64,000 nucleotides of DNA from an uncultured bacterium (lineage in GTDB: Bacteria; Bacillota; Limnochordia; DTU080; JAAYLA01), in contig CALKAQ010000063.1 in NCBI GenBank assembly GCA_937983075.1, positions 54,000 through 117,999 of the forward strand, written 5' to 3'. The notes below the pieces were generated by a model. The model was not told where the DNA came from, did not search any database, and saw only the letters and a program-made list of their open reading frames with translations. A program made the translations under genes and the position numbers. Positions 1 to 7,484 of this stretch are shown one piece after another. Position 1 is the first letter of the stretch, and each line of letters starts with the position of its first letter.

Positions 1-102
1 TCGACATACAAGTGAAGATAAAAGGAAATAGCTGCATAGCTCACCGGCCGATGGACCATGCTGACAGCAGGGGAAGGATTTTACGAGGAGGGACTGCTCG
101 CC

Positions 103-1047
103 ATGTCGTTGTCATGCTACCGATGCCGCCGCTCCGATAACGATAAATGGTATTTTTCCGTTGCCATGGATCCCCAACGCCTTGTCCGGTCTGGGCTCGT
201 CTGTCCAAGCTGCCACGATGAGTTGAACACAGCGGGAATCATCATTGGCTATTTGCCGTTTAACGGTGACGGTATTGGCTGGGTTCGGTCCGCCCTCACC
301 TTGCGATCGCTCTCCGATTCTTATGCAGCGCAAGATTTCCAGTTCGGCGCCATTCGGCGCATTGCCGGGCCCATTGATTCCCGGCCGCGGCGGGACATTC
401 GTTCGCAACTGCAAGCGGTAGCCGACGTATACGGGTGGATATCTCGTACCCACAACGGTCCTGACACGTATGAGGGTTGGCTCTTCCACGTCACTTCGGG
501 GTTGCTGCAAACGATGCTGGACGATGAACGTCTCTCCCCTGCCGACCCGCTCGAACGGCGGCGGTTCCACAATGTCCTTGCCTTCCACGGAGCCATCGTG
601 CGGGCAGCGGGCAAAAGCCGACGCCAAGCTCTCACCCAAGCCATTGTCGGCATGTGTGCGGCGACGTTTTCTGCGGCGTTTCGTGCCGGAGTCCCCGAAT
701 CGCACCGGGACCCCAAGCCCGCGAGCGAATTTCTCAAAGAGTTGATTGACAAGCCGACTCGCCCCATGACAGCTTTTCGCACGCTCGAATGCTTAGCCGC
801 AGGAAACCCGTGGCTCGTCTTTTTCGCAAGCCAGCTGCCGAACCTGCCGGCAGCGAGCATCAAGCGCATTGCCGAAATGCTTCTCGCCGCCATCAACACC
901 CCGGAAGACTTTCAACGGCGCGAAGCGGTGCTGCGGGCGATCCATTGGGAAGACCGCTTCCTCTATCGCCTGCCTGAAATCGCCCCCCAGATCATCAACG
1001 CAACGCGCCTCCCCCAAAAAAGCTCTTCGCCTTCGGATACGGTGTGA
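103..1047 (+). CDS. Hypothetical protein with N-terminal zinc-ribbon-like cysteines
   Basis: The 314-residue product is not recognised. Its first 40 residues hold two CxxC pairs (C5/C8 and C34/C37), the usual spacing of a small treble-clef or zinc-ribbon fold. The remainder (about 110-314) is Ala/Leu/Arg-rich and probably alpha-helical, with no signal peptide or membrane segment. The ATG at 103 is preferred over an in-frame ATG at 58 because a GAGGAGGG ribosome binding site lies 10 bases before it. No neighbour suggests a function. A role in binding nucleic acid or protein through the zinc site is only a guess. Confidence 0.7.
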   Translation: MSLSCYRCRRSDNDKWYFSVAMDPQRLVRSGLVCPSCHDELNTAGIIIGYLPFNGDGIGWVRSALTLRSLSDSYAAQDFQFGAIRRIAGPIDSRPRRDIRSQLQAVADVYGWISRTHNGPDTYEGWLFHVTSGLLQTMLDDERLSPADPLERRRFHNVLAFHGAIVRAAGKSRRQALTQAIVGMCAATFSAAFRAGVPESHRDPKPASEFLKELIDKPTRPMTAFRTLECLAAGNPWLVFFASQLPNLPAASIKRIAEMLLAAINTPEDFQRREAVLRAIHWEDRFLYRLPEIAPQIINATRLPQKSSSPSDTV

Positions 1048-1095
1048 CCGTTTCGCAGCTCGTATGTCCCTCGCTCACCATTGGCAATCAGTCAA

Positions 1096-1124
1096 GGCCT
1101 CGACGTCCCGCAGGCGTCGAGGCC
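1096..1124. repeat. 10-bp perfect inverted repeat after the first gene
   Basis: GGCCTCGACG and CGTCGAGGCC are separated by 9 bases. No T-run follows on either strand, so this is a stable hairpin but not a classical intrinsic terminator. It lies 49 bases past the stop of the preceding gene and could be a 3' end or RNA-stability element. Confidence 0.5.
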
Positions 1125-1267
1125 AAACATTGTCTCCGTCCTTCGCCTTCTTGTGCCAAACCTTGGCTTTTTTCGACTGTCCAGCCCCCAAAGGACCACG
1201 GCACGCTTTTCCAGAAATCTATAATTGAAGTCTTCGGAACATCTGCAATGCTTGGGAGGAACGTGTA

Positions 1268-1768
1268 TTGGCTACCATTCGCGGACGTGTTGGCGGTGAA
1301 ATGATCGGCAAAGATGTCGATCTCGTCATCGAAGGTTCAACCATGCGCGGGCGGATTGGCGGACCGCAGTTGGGCAACGATCTCTATTTGGAGATTTCAG
1401 GCAATCAGGTTAGAGGCCGTCTCGGCGGAAAAGTCTTCGGCCAAGACGTACGCGGCGAACTCACGCAAAATTCGTTCAAGGGAAGATTGGGTGGCCAAAT
1501 TATCGGCAAAGATCTGGTGTTGACCAACCAAAACGGCCACATCACCGGACGCCTGGGCGGTACAGTGGATGGCTGGTCGTTCGACCTGCAGTTCGATCCC
1601 CGGCAAGGTTTGCTGTACGGACGAGCCGGCGGAGCCGTTTACGGCAACAACGTCAATCTCAAACTCACGGGAAACATTGCCGGTATTGTCGGAGCTCTTG
1701 TCGCCGGTATTACCGTGCATTACATCTTGTCGCAGATGCCAAACAACAACCCGGGCGTTCAACCATGA
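1268..1768 (+). CDS. GRxGG six-repeat protein with C-terminal membrane helix
   Basis: This 166-residue protein of unknown family is built almost wholly from six tandem repeats of about 22 residues. Each opens with a GR(V/I/L/A)GG core followed by a hydrophobic residue, a Gly/Asn turn and alternating polar/hydrophobic residues. That pattern suggests a beta-helix or beta-roll with one turn per repeat. The last 30 residues form one hydrophobic helix (about 136-157) and a short polar tail, so the repeat domain may be anchored to a membrane. The TTG start follows GGAGGA at good spacing, and a TATAAT hexamer lies at 1220-1225. No enzymatic motif is visible; a structural or surface role is inference. 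Confidence 0.75.
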   Translation: MATIRGRVGGEMIGKDVDLVIEGSTMRGRIGGPQLGNDLYLEISGNQVRGRLGGKVFGQDVRGELTQNSFKGRLGGQIIGKDLVLTNQNGHITGRLGGTVDGWSFDLQFDPRQGLLYGRAGGAVYGNNVNLKLTGNIAGIVGALVAGITVHYILSQMPNNNPGVQP

Positions 1769-2026
1769 ACTTCCGTTTCAGTGAATAAAGAAGGAGTCCA
1801 AGCGAAGCAGTCGAATTGGGATTTATCTCCCTATTCCATTCTGTGTCATGGAACATCTCCCAATTTCATTCATTACAGAAGCTCAGCGCGGCAAAGGAGG
1901 TGCGGAGCTTAACATAAAAAACCACACGATTCTGTAAAAAACCGGATGTATTTCGTGCCAAATTCAACCGCCGCGTTGACAGCGGCGAAACAGCTGTCAC
2001 TACCATACGACAGGAGGTTTGGCAGG
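1769..2026 (+). other. Intergenic leader with hairpins upstream of the FN3-LamG gene
   Basis: This 258-base non-coding stretch contains an imperfect hairpin at 1879-1910 (AAGCTC/GAGCTT arms with an inner CGC/GCG) and a short GC-rich dyad around 1970-1988. A TTGACA hexamer lies at 1976-1981, but no good -10 follows at 16-18 bases. I could not match the leader to any riboswitch class I know. Confidence 0.3.
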
Positions 2027-3331
2027 ATGAAGAAGCGCATAACGCAAATTTCACTCGTCTTAGCCGTGATGCTGCTTGGAAGCGCACTCGCCGCAGCCGC
2101 CCCACAGATCGTCGGCGAAGTGTCGACCGCTGTGGGTGAACGCCTCGGCTGGGAAATCACCTTCCGTACCAACGGGCCCGGCATGAGCCGCGTTGAATGG
2201 GGCGAAGATACCAGCTACGGCAACACCACCGACGAGATCATCTCGCTCGACACCAATCACCGACACGTTATCAATGGTTTGCTGCCCAATACCACCTATC
2301 ACTATCGCATCATCCTCCGTGACTGGACCAACAATTTCTTCGAAACCGAAGATGCCACCTTCACGACGCCGCCCCTGACGGCTCCTGCCAACGTCGGTGC
2401 ATTCGGCGTTGAAAATCGAGCCCTGCTCGGCTGGAGCGGCGTCTTCGGTGCTGCTGAATACCGCATCTACCGCGCCGAACAGCCGGGCGGTCCGTACGAG
2501 TTGGTCGGCACCACCACCGATACCAACTTCGTCGATGAAGGCTTGGTTGACGGCAAGGACTACTACTATGTCGTCTCCGCGGTCAGCGCCCTCGGTGAAG
2601 AGATCAAGTCCGAAGAAGTCGACGCTACGCCGCACCCGCTTGCCGGACGTGTCATCGGCGCTTGGCTGATGAATGAATGCGAAGGCTCGTTGGTACGTGA
2701 CTATTCCATGTACGGAAACAACGGCAACTTTGTAAGCCCTGCCTGGGAGGAAGGCCGTTTCGGCTGCGCCGCTAAGATCATCCCGGGACAGAATTACATT
2801 CATGTGCCGACGATGAACGGCTTCGATCAGCTCGACCAAGAAATGTCCATCACGGTTTGGTTCTACCTCGACGATCTGCCCGACACGACCCAACAGTTCC
2901 CGAACCGCCGTGTGCTTCAGGCCGGTACACTGGGCGCCGGATCCTTCGGTATGGCGGACGACCACTTCCGTCTGCTGTTTGAATTCGGGGACTTCAAGTT
3001 CCAGGCCCACCCGAACGAAGTGCTCGCCCGCGATCAGGCGCAGGCCATTGTTCCGGGTCAGTGGCAGCACGTCGCAGCAGTCTACTCCGGTGACTCCATC
3101 AAGCTCTACCTCAACGGTAAGCTCTATGCCGAAGAGCCTGCCGGCGGCAGCCGCATCGGCAGCGCCATAGGCAATCCCAACAACGTCGGTCTGTTCATCG
3201 GCACCAAAGCTCCCGGTGTGCCGATCGGCGACTGGTGGGATGGCTTGCTCGATGAAGTAGCCGTCTTTGACAAGGCGTTGACTCCGGAAGAGGTCGAACT
3301 CGTCATGCACGGTTTGTCCGCCCTCTTCTAA
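2027..3331 (+). CDS. Secreted protein with two FN3-like domains and a LamG domain
   Basis: The 434-residue product begins with a typical signal peptide (MKKR followed by a hydrophobic core ending near residue 25). Two fibronectin-III-like beta domains follow at about 27-115 and 120-205, each with the strand pattern around Y-x-Y/YYYVV. A LamG/concanavalin-like domain occupies about 215-434. Such domains bind sugars or proteins outside the cell; no catalytic residues were recognised. The ATG at 2027 follows AGGAGG, whereas an upstream in-frame ATG at 1946 would hide the signal peptide. An intrinsic terminator follows at once, so the gene is probably monocistronic. Confidence 0.85.
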   Translation: MKKRITQISLVLAVMLLGSALAAAAPQIVGEVSTAVGERLGWEITFRTNGPGMSRVEWGEDTSYGNTTDEIISLDTNHRHVINGLLPNTTYHYRIILRDWTNNFFETEDATFTTPPLTAPANVGAFGVENRALLGWSGVFGAAEYRIYRAEQPGGPYELVGTTTDTNFVDEGLVDGKDYYYVVSAVSALGEEIKSEEVDATPHPLAGRVIGAWLMNECEGSLVRDYSMYGNNGNFVSPAWEEGRFGCAAKIIPGQNYIHVPTMNGFDQLDQEMSITVWFYLDDLPDTTQQFPNRRVLQAGTLGAGSFGMADDHFRLLFEFGDFKFQAHPNEVLARDQAQAIVPGQWQHVAAVYSGDSIKLYLNGKLYAEEPAGGSRIGSAIGNPNNVGLFIGTKAPGVPIGDWWDGLLDEVAVFDKALTPEEVELVMHGLSALF

Positions 3332-3349
3332 TCGACGCCGATGATATAA

Positions 3350-3396
3350 AAAGCAAAAAGCCAGTAAGTAAGAAAAACTCGCTGGCTTTTTGCTTT
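3350..3396. terminator. Intrinsic terminator after the FN3-LamG gene
   Basis: AAGCAAAAAGCCAG pairs with CTGGCTTTTTGCTT across a 17-base loop. The descending arm contains the T-run, and the A-rich ascending arm would make it work on both strands. Confidence 0.8.
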
Positions 3397-3418
3397 GAAT
3401 GCAATCTTTGGAGAGAGA

Positions 3419-3447
3419 TTGCTTGCGACGGACTGTCATGGTATAAT
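3419..3447 (+). promoter_or_regulatory. SigA-type promoter of tRNA-Arg
   Basis: TTGCTT at 3419-3424 and TATAAT at 3442-3447 are separated by exactly 17 bases. The tRNA begins 13 bases after the -10 element. Confidence 0.75.
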
Positions 3448-3459
3448 TAATCTCCGCAC

Positions 3460-3534
3460 GGCCCCGTAGCTCAGTGGATAGAGCAGTGGTTTCCTAAACC
3501 ATGTGCGTAGGTTCGATTCCTACCGGGGCTACCA
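3460..3534 (+). tRNA. tRNA-Arg (anticodon CCT)
   Basis: A full cloverleaf can be drawn. The acceptor arm is GGCCCCG/CGGGGCT with a G-U first pair, the D arm is GCTC/GAGC, and the anticodon stem GTGGT/ACCAT closes loop TTCCTAA with CCT at positions 34-36. The T arm is GTAGG/CCTAC with loop TTCGATT, followed by discriminator A and an encoded CCA. It decodes AGG. It has its own promoter and terminator. Confidence 0.95.
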
Positions 3535-3539
3535 CGCGA

Positions 3540-3594
3540 ACTTCGGGCTCTCATGGTTGTGATTCGCAAACCGTGAGAGCCCGAAGTGTTTTTT
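3540..3594 (+). terminator. Intrinsic terminator of tRNA-Arg
   Basis: A long stem (ACTTCGGGCTCTCA with TGAGAGCCCGAAGT, plus GGTT/AACC inside) is followed by GTTTTTT. Confidence 0.85.
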
Positions 3595-3745
3595 GCCGGG
3601 AAGGCCCAAAAGCTTCAATGCAATACCCGTTCAGCGGTCGAACTATAATTTTCCTTTTGCGATTTTTGCTCCCTCGATGGGACAGAAATGAAGCGATTTT
3701 ATATAATTAAGATCAAAGAAAAGCATTGCAAAGGGGATCAGCACC

Positions 3746-4300
3746 TTGACGGGGATTGAAATTTGGCAGGCTGTTGTCACCGACAATCTCAAATATTTGA
3801 CGAAGGCTCCGGCTGCCATCGTGACGCTGCTCGTTTCTTACGTCATCATTCGCATTGCCCGGAAATTGATCCACACCATGACCACCGTGGCCAAAATCGA
3901 CCGCACGATTCAGTCTCTCATTCTTTCATCGGTCAGTTTCGTCGGCTGGGTCCTCGCCATCGCCGCCGTGCTCAGTGTGCTGGAGCTGCATCAGCTTTCG
4001 CTCGCCGTCGGCGGCTCGGTCGCTCTCGTCGCGATGGCCCTCGCCACGGGTTTAAACAACGTCACGCAAGATTTGATGGCCGGTATCTTTCTTCTTTCGG
4101 ACCGTGAATTTGTCGTCGGCCGACAAGTTAAAGCAGGCGGTGTTGAAGGGACGCTCGAAGCGATCTCCATTCGCAAAACCAAAATCCGCGACGCCAACGG
4201 GCAAATCCACACGGTTCCGAACCGCAACATCGACCAATCCACCTACGTGATCATCGGCGATCCGAAAGGGAGCGATCAACCCGACAAGAAAGCAAGCTAA
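3746..4300 (+). CDS. Small MscS-family mechanosensitive channel
   Basis: The 184-residue membrane protein has helices at about 20-38 and 52-75. A Gly/Ala-rich pore-lining helix (about 82-107) contains the LATGLNNVTQDLMAG stretch typical of MscS TM3. A short beta domain follows (FVVGRQVKAGG ... GTLEAISIRKTKIRDANGQ ... VPNRNI), matching the MscS middle domain. The large C-terminal domain of E. coli MscS is missing, so this is a minimal form. It probably releases ions under membrane tension. The TTG start follows AAGGGG; a GGGACA/TATAAT pair with 17-base spacing lies at 3679-3707. Confidence 0.85.
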   Translation: MTGIEIWQAVVTDNLKYLTKAPAAIVTLLVSYVIIRIARKLIHTMTTVAKIDRTIQSLILSSVSFVGWVLAIAAVLSVLELHQLSLAVGGSVALVAMALATGLNNVTQDLMAGIFLLSDREFVVGRQVKAGGVEGTLEAISIRKTKIRDANGQIHTVPNRNIDQSTYVIIGDPKGSDQPDKKAS

Positions 4301-4306
4301 CCTGTT

Positions 4307-5419
4307 TTAGTCGACCATCAACCGAACATCCACGGCAACACCCAACTCGGCGACCGCAGCGAGAAATCGCTCGGGGTCGGGACCACCGGGCGCTTCGGGC
4401 GCTATGACGCCGGGATGATGCACTTCCCTCCGCCCCACCATCAGCGCAGCGACAACATGCGGAATGGCCGTCAAATTCATCATGCGATCTACGGCAGCCA
4501 GCTCCACTCGGGCCGGCCGACCGTCTTTGATGCCGCGCACTTCGACGTGTGCACCCGACAGCGGTTGGGCCGGTCGGCCTATTTTCTCCAGCAGCGGCAG
4601 CAGCGGCTTCATCAGACGGGCCAGGCGTTCCTTCCGTTTCGGTGTGCGCGTGAGCCCGAGGCGAGCGACCAGCAGCCCAAGCGTGTTCAGAAAGCTTTCA
4701 GTCAGCCCGCCGCGCAAGGCAACTTGTTGGAGTCCGGGGATGAACCTGGGAATGGTCACCGGTTCGGGATGACCGACGTGGCGCACCGTGACCGTGCCGA
4801 TCGGCTCGGGGAAACGGACCCGCTTGGGTTCCGTTCCGGCCTTGATGGTTGTGTGCTTGCCGCCGCGGAACGTCGGAACTTCACCCGTTAGAATGTGCAG
4901 CGTGTGCAAAATGACAGCGAACCCTTCGGCGTCGGCTGAAGCACCCACCCACGAAATGTCGATCTCACGGGCTTGATCGAGCATGCCGACGCCCTTCTTG
5001 GCCATCATGTTCGTCAGCCCAGGCGTCCATCCCGCGCCGGTGAGCACGGTCACTCCACGTTCTTTGGCCAATCGGTCCAGCTTGAGCACTTCCAGGACGG
5101 CATCGTGATCGTCGCAAATGCTGACATAAGGTACACCCGCTTCGATGGCTGCCTTGGCCGCGGCGGCTTCGTACAAATAAAACGGACCGATCGCACCCGC
5201 CGCAACGTCGTGGCCGGCCATGACTTCTACCAACGATGCCGGATCATTCGCATCCACTTGTACGGCTTGCGCCGGTCCGCCGATCTCACGTGCAAGAGAC
5301 TGAGCCTTCGCTAAATTTCTCCCTGCCAGTGTAAGCTGTGTCACTTCGGGCGAACGCCCAAGCTCAACTGCGGCGCGGCGCCCCATGTCACCCGTAGCAC
5401 CCAGTACAACGACCTTCAA
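4307..5419 (-). CDS. Saccharopine dehydrogenase-like NAD(P)-binding oxidoreductase
   Basis: The 370-residue protein opens with a Rossmann fold (VVVLGATGDMGRR at residues 2-14) like the Sacchrp_dh_NADP family. A middle segment with GAGWTPGLTNMMAKKG resembles saccharopine dehydrogenases and related trans-acting enoyl reductases. The substrate cannot be read from sequence. The preferred start is TTG at 5419 because AAGGGG lies just upstream and the codon overlaps the upstream gene's stop as TTGA, implying translational coupling. It is the last gene of a minus-strand cluster that begins at 7299. Confidence 0.75.
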   Translation of the reverse strand: MKVVVLGATGDMGRRAAVELGRSPEVTQLTLAGRNLAKAQSLAREIGGPAQAVQVDANDPASLVEVMAGHDVAAGAIGPFYLYEAAAAKAAIEAGVPYVSICDDHDAVLEVLKLDRLAKERGVTVLTGAGWTPGLTNMMAKKGVGMLDQAREIDISWVGASADAEGFAVILHTLHILTGEVPTFRGGKHTTIKAGTEPKRVRFPEPIGTVTVRHVGHPEPVTIPRFIPGLQQVALRGGLTESFLNTLGLLVARLGLTRTPKRKERLARLMKPLLPLLEKIGRPAQPLSGAHVEVRGIKDGRPARVELAAVDRMMNLTAIPHVVAALMVGRREVHHPGVIAPEAPGGPDPERFLAAVAELGVAVDVRLMVD

Positions 5420-6483
5420 GAAATTCGCCCCTTGTTTTCGCGTTGCGACGCGTCTTTGCGCAAACGTCCCCAAAGACTGCTTGCCGTTTCGCGCACCCCT
5501 TTGAACGCCTCGCCGGACGCATGTTTCACCGAATGGAAACCCGCCCGCACAATTGCACTAGAAAGCTTGCGAGCGCCGTCACGCACGACCGCCGGAATCA
5601 TCTGCGTCGCTTGGATGATGGCCGAACGCCGCACAACGCTCCGATCGGGCAGCGCCAAACTGCCGCAGTACAGCTTGGCGACAACCCCCACCCGCAAGGT
5701 CATGTAAGCGTTGGCGCTCCCGGAGAAAATGGAATTCGTTACAAGCCCGCCTGCGGCCTGCAAGCCCGGAAGCGCACCAACGGCTCCCGACGTCACGCTG
5801 GAGAGCACGGGCTGAATGTATTCCGACAGGTCGATGTCATCGATCTGCTGCGCGAAGATGGCACACGCTGCAACGTTGCTGTAGAGGAACAGCAGTTGAC
5901 GCAAACTCGGGCGCTGGTAATAAATGCGAGCGATCCGCCACACCATTTTCGATTGCATGACCACAATGGAGACGGCATCCAAACTGCCGTTTTGCGACAC
6001 GGCAGTGACGAGAAAAACTTGCAAAGCCGTCGTCCGGATCACCTCATCGGCTTGTTCGCCCAACATGCTTAAAGCCGCTTTGATGTCGTCCAGGGTCTCC
6101 AACGGACGGTCTTCAAGATGCGGATTTTGTTTCAACCTGCGGCGCAAGCGCTGGATATACAGTTCAAATTGCGGCGAGGTTTCGCTTTTTGGGGGAACCA
6201 GCGGTGGAGGAAGCCGCAAAAAATAATACAGCGGAATCAGCACACAGAGCACGTAAGTGCTGACAAGCGTCCATAAAACAACCGAACCGAGCGTTGGGGA
6301 AACACGGTCGGCGAGCGAAACGAGCTGGGCCGTTTGGTTGATGAGAAACAAAACGAACAAAACGACCACGATGATTCCTAGCGGCACGAGCAAACGAATG
6401 AGGCTTTGGCGCAAGTTCGTTCCCCCATCGCGTCGATGCTGCAAAGCGATCCTCTCCCTAGCCGTTTGCGCAGTTCGACGCAT
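5416..6483 (-). CDS. YcjF/DUF697-like membrane protein
   Basis: The 355-residue protein has two N-terminal transmembrane helices (about 27-52 and 67-92), a polar linker, and a C-terminal region rich in Ala/Val/Ser with the IIQATQMIPAV-like segment of the DUF697 family. The function of that family is not established, although it often neighbours small GTPases. It overlaps the next gene by four bases and follows the preceding gene by three, so it is probably co-transcribed and co-translated with both. Confidence 0.65.
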   Translation of the reverse strand: MRRTAQTARERIALQHRRDGGTNLRQSLIRLLVPLGIIVVVLFVLFLINQTAQLVSLADRVSPTLGSVVLWTLVSTYVLCVLIPLYYFLRLPPPLVPPKSETSPQFELYIQRLRRRLKQNPHLEDRPLETLDDIKAALSMLGEQADEVIRTTALQVFLVTAVSQNGSLDAVSIVVMQSKMVWRIARIYYQRPSLRQLLFLYSNVAACAIFAQQIDDIDLSEYIQPVLSSVTSGAVGALPGLQAAGGLVTNSIFSGSANAYMTLRVGVVAKLYCGSLALPDRSVVRRSAIIQATQMIPAVVRDGARKLSSAIVRAGFHSVKHASGEAFKGVRETASSLWGRLRKDASQRENKGRIS

Positions 6484-6486
6484 CCA

Positions 6487-6969
6487 TCAGCGCACCATCA
6501 AAACAGCGTGGTAAACGACGCCCAAGGCCAACAATCCCGTTATCCGTGCAAGCCAGCTCGCCGCTTTGCGCAGCGGTTCGGTGTCCTGTCCGGCCCGCGC
6601 GGCACGTATCGTTGCAGGTCCGAGGAAAAAGTCATGCGCTATGCTGACGGCCAACATAGAAATAAAAAAGAGCATTTTCTTCCCGAATCTCGAACCGAAA
6701 GTCGTTTGGAAGAACGAGCCGTCCAGCACGTTTTCAATTGTGGCTCCGTGATGGATGGCCTGGATGACTCCGGTCAAGATCAAAATTCCAAGTAAAACAT
6801 AACCGATGTTACGGAATCGCCGGCCTATTTCGTTCAAAAATTCCATGCGAACGTCCGACTGCATTCGTCGAACCGAAGGCACAGCGACAAGCGCTATGAA
6901 AAGAATTCCCCCGACCCAAATGATGGCGCCGAGAACGTGAATCAAAACAAGAATACTGTACCACGTCAC
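6487..6969 (-). CDS. Four-helix CopD/DUF2269-like membrane protein
   Basis: This 160-residue protein is almost entirely four hydrophobic helices. The first carries the H-x6-W-x-GG pattern (IHVLGAIIWVGG) seen in CopD-like and DUF2269-like membrane proteins. His residues in helices 1, 2 and 3 could bind heme or metal. A related but separate protein is encoded at 24383-24814. Function is uncertain; a link to metal or heme handling is family-based inference. Confidence 0.65.
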   Translation of the reverse strand: MTWYSILVLIHVLGAIIWVGGILFIALVAVPSVRRMQSDVRMEFLNEIGRRFRNIGYVLLGILILTGVIQAIHHGATIENVLDGSFFQTTFGSRFGKKMLFFISMLAVSIAHDFFLGPATIRAARAGQDTEPLRKAASWLARITGLLALGVVYHAVLMVR

Positions 6970-6993
6970 CTCAAAATCCCCCGACCTTTTCTA

Positions 6994-7299
6994 TCAGGCG
7001 TTCGCCCCGTCAATCGGGCCTTTCGTGTATGCGTGATGGCGGGGCGGATTCGCCAAAATTTCACGGCCTAGACTCTGCACTTGTTTAAACGCATCCGAAC
7101 GTATGAAGGCAGAAAACGTCTCTTTGGATTCCCAATCGGAATAAATCAAGTAGGAATTTGGATTGGCTACGTCGCGATAAAGCCTGGTTTCGCGGTGGCC
7201 TTCGACGTTTTTCATGGCTTCCAAAGCTTCCATGGCAACCCGTTCAAATTCCTCGTTGAAACCCGGTTTTACGTCGTAATTGAGGCCAAACGTCACCAT
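6994..7299 (-). CDS. ABM/Dabb-type alpha-beta barrel protein
   Basis: The 101-residue product has the ferredoxin-like fold pattern of antibiotic biosynthesis monooxygenase and stress-responsive dimeric barrel proteins: a VTFGLNYDVKPG strand, an amphipathic helix, an RLYRDVANPNSYLIYSDWES strand pair, then a helix and FxxxL. These proteins are small dimers, some degrading heme and others only binding ligands. The ATG at 7299 is chosen because AAAGGA precedes it by nine bases; a more upstream start lacks this. It is the first gene of the minus-strand cluster ending at 4307. Confidence 0.75.
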   Translation of the reverse strand: MVTFGLNYDVKPGFNEEFERVAMEALEAMKNVEGHRETRLYRDVANPNSYLIYSDWESKETFSAFIRSDAFKQVQSLGREILANPPRHHAYTKGPIDGANA

Positions 7300-7484
7300 A
7301 CAATCGCATCCTTTCGTCAAGGCAATCTGCTTCTACAACGAATCCCTCTGCCCCTATCATACCAGGAATACCCGACGTATGCCAACGTTGCAAACCTAAG
7401 GAATTTTAATAAAGAAGGATAAATCCGCACCGAAGATGATTATTATACAAAAATGGACACTCCAATAATTTAAGGAGGATTTTC

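Noticed and set aside
2060..3439. 459-codon open frame antisense to the FN3-LamG gene
   Set aside because: It is a mirror of a well-supported secreted protein gene; it has no recognisable domain and runs through that gene's terminator.
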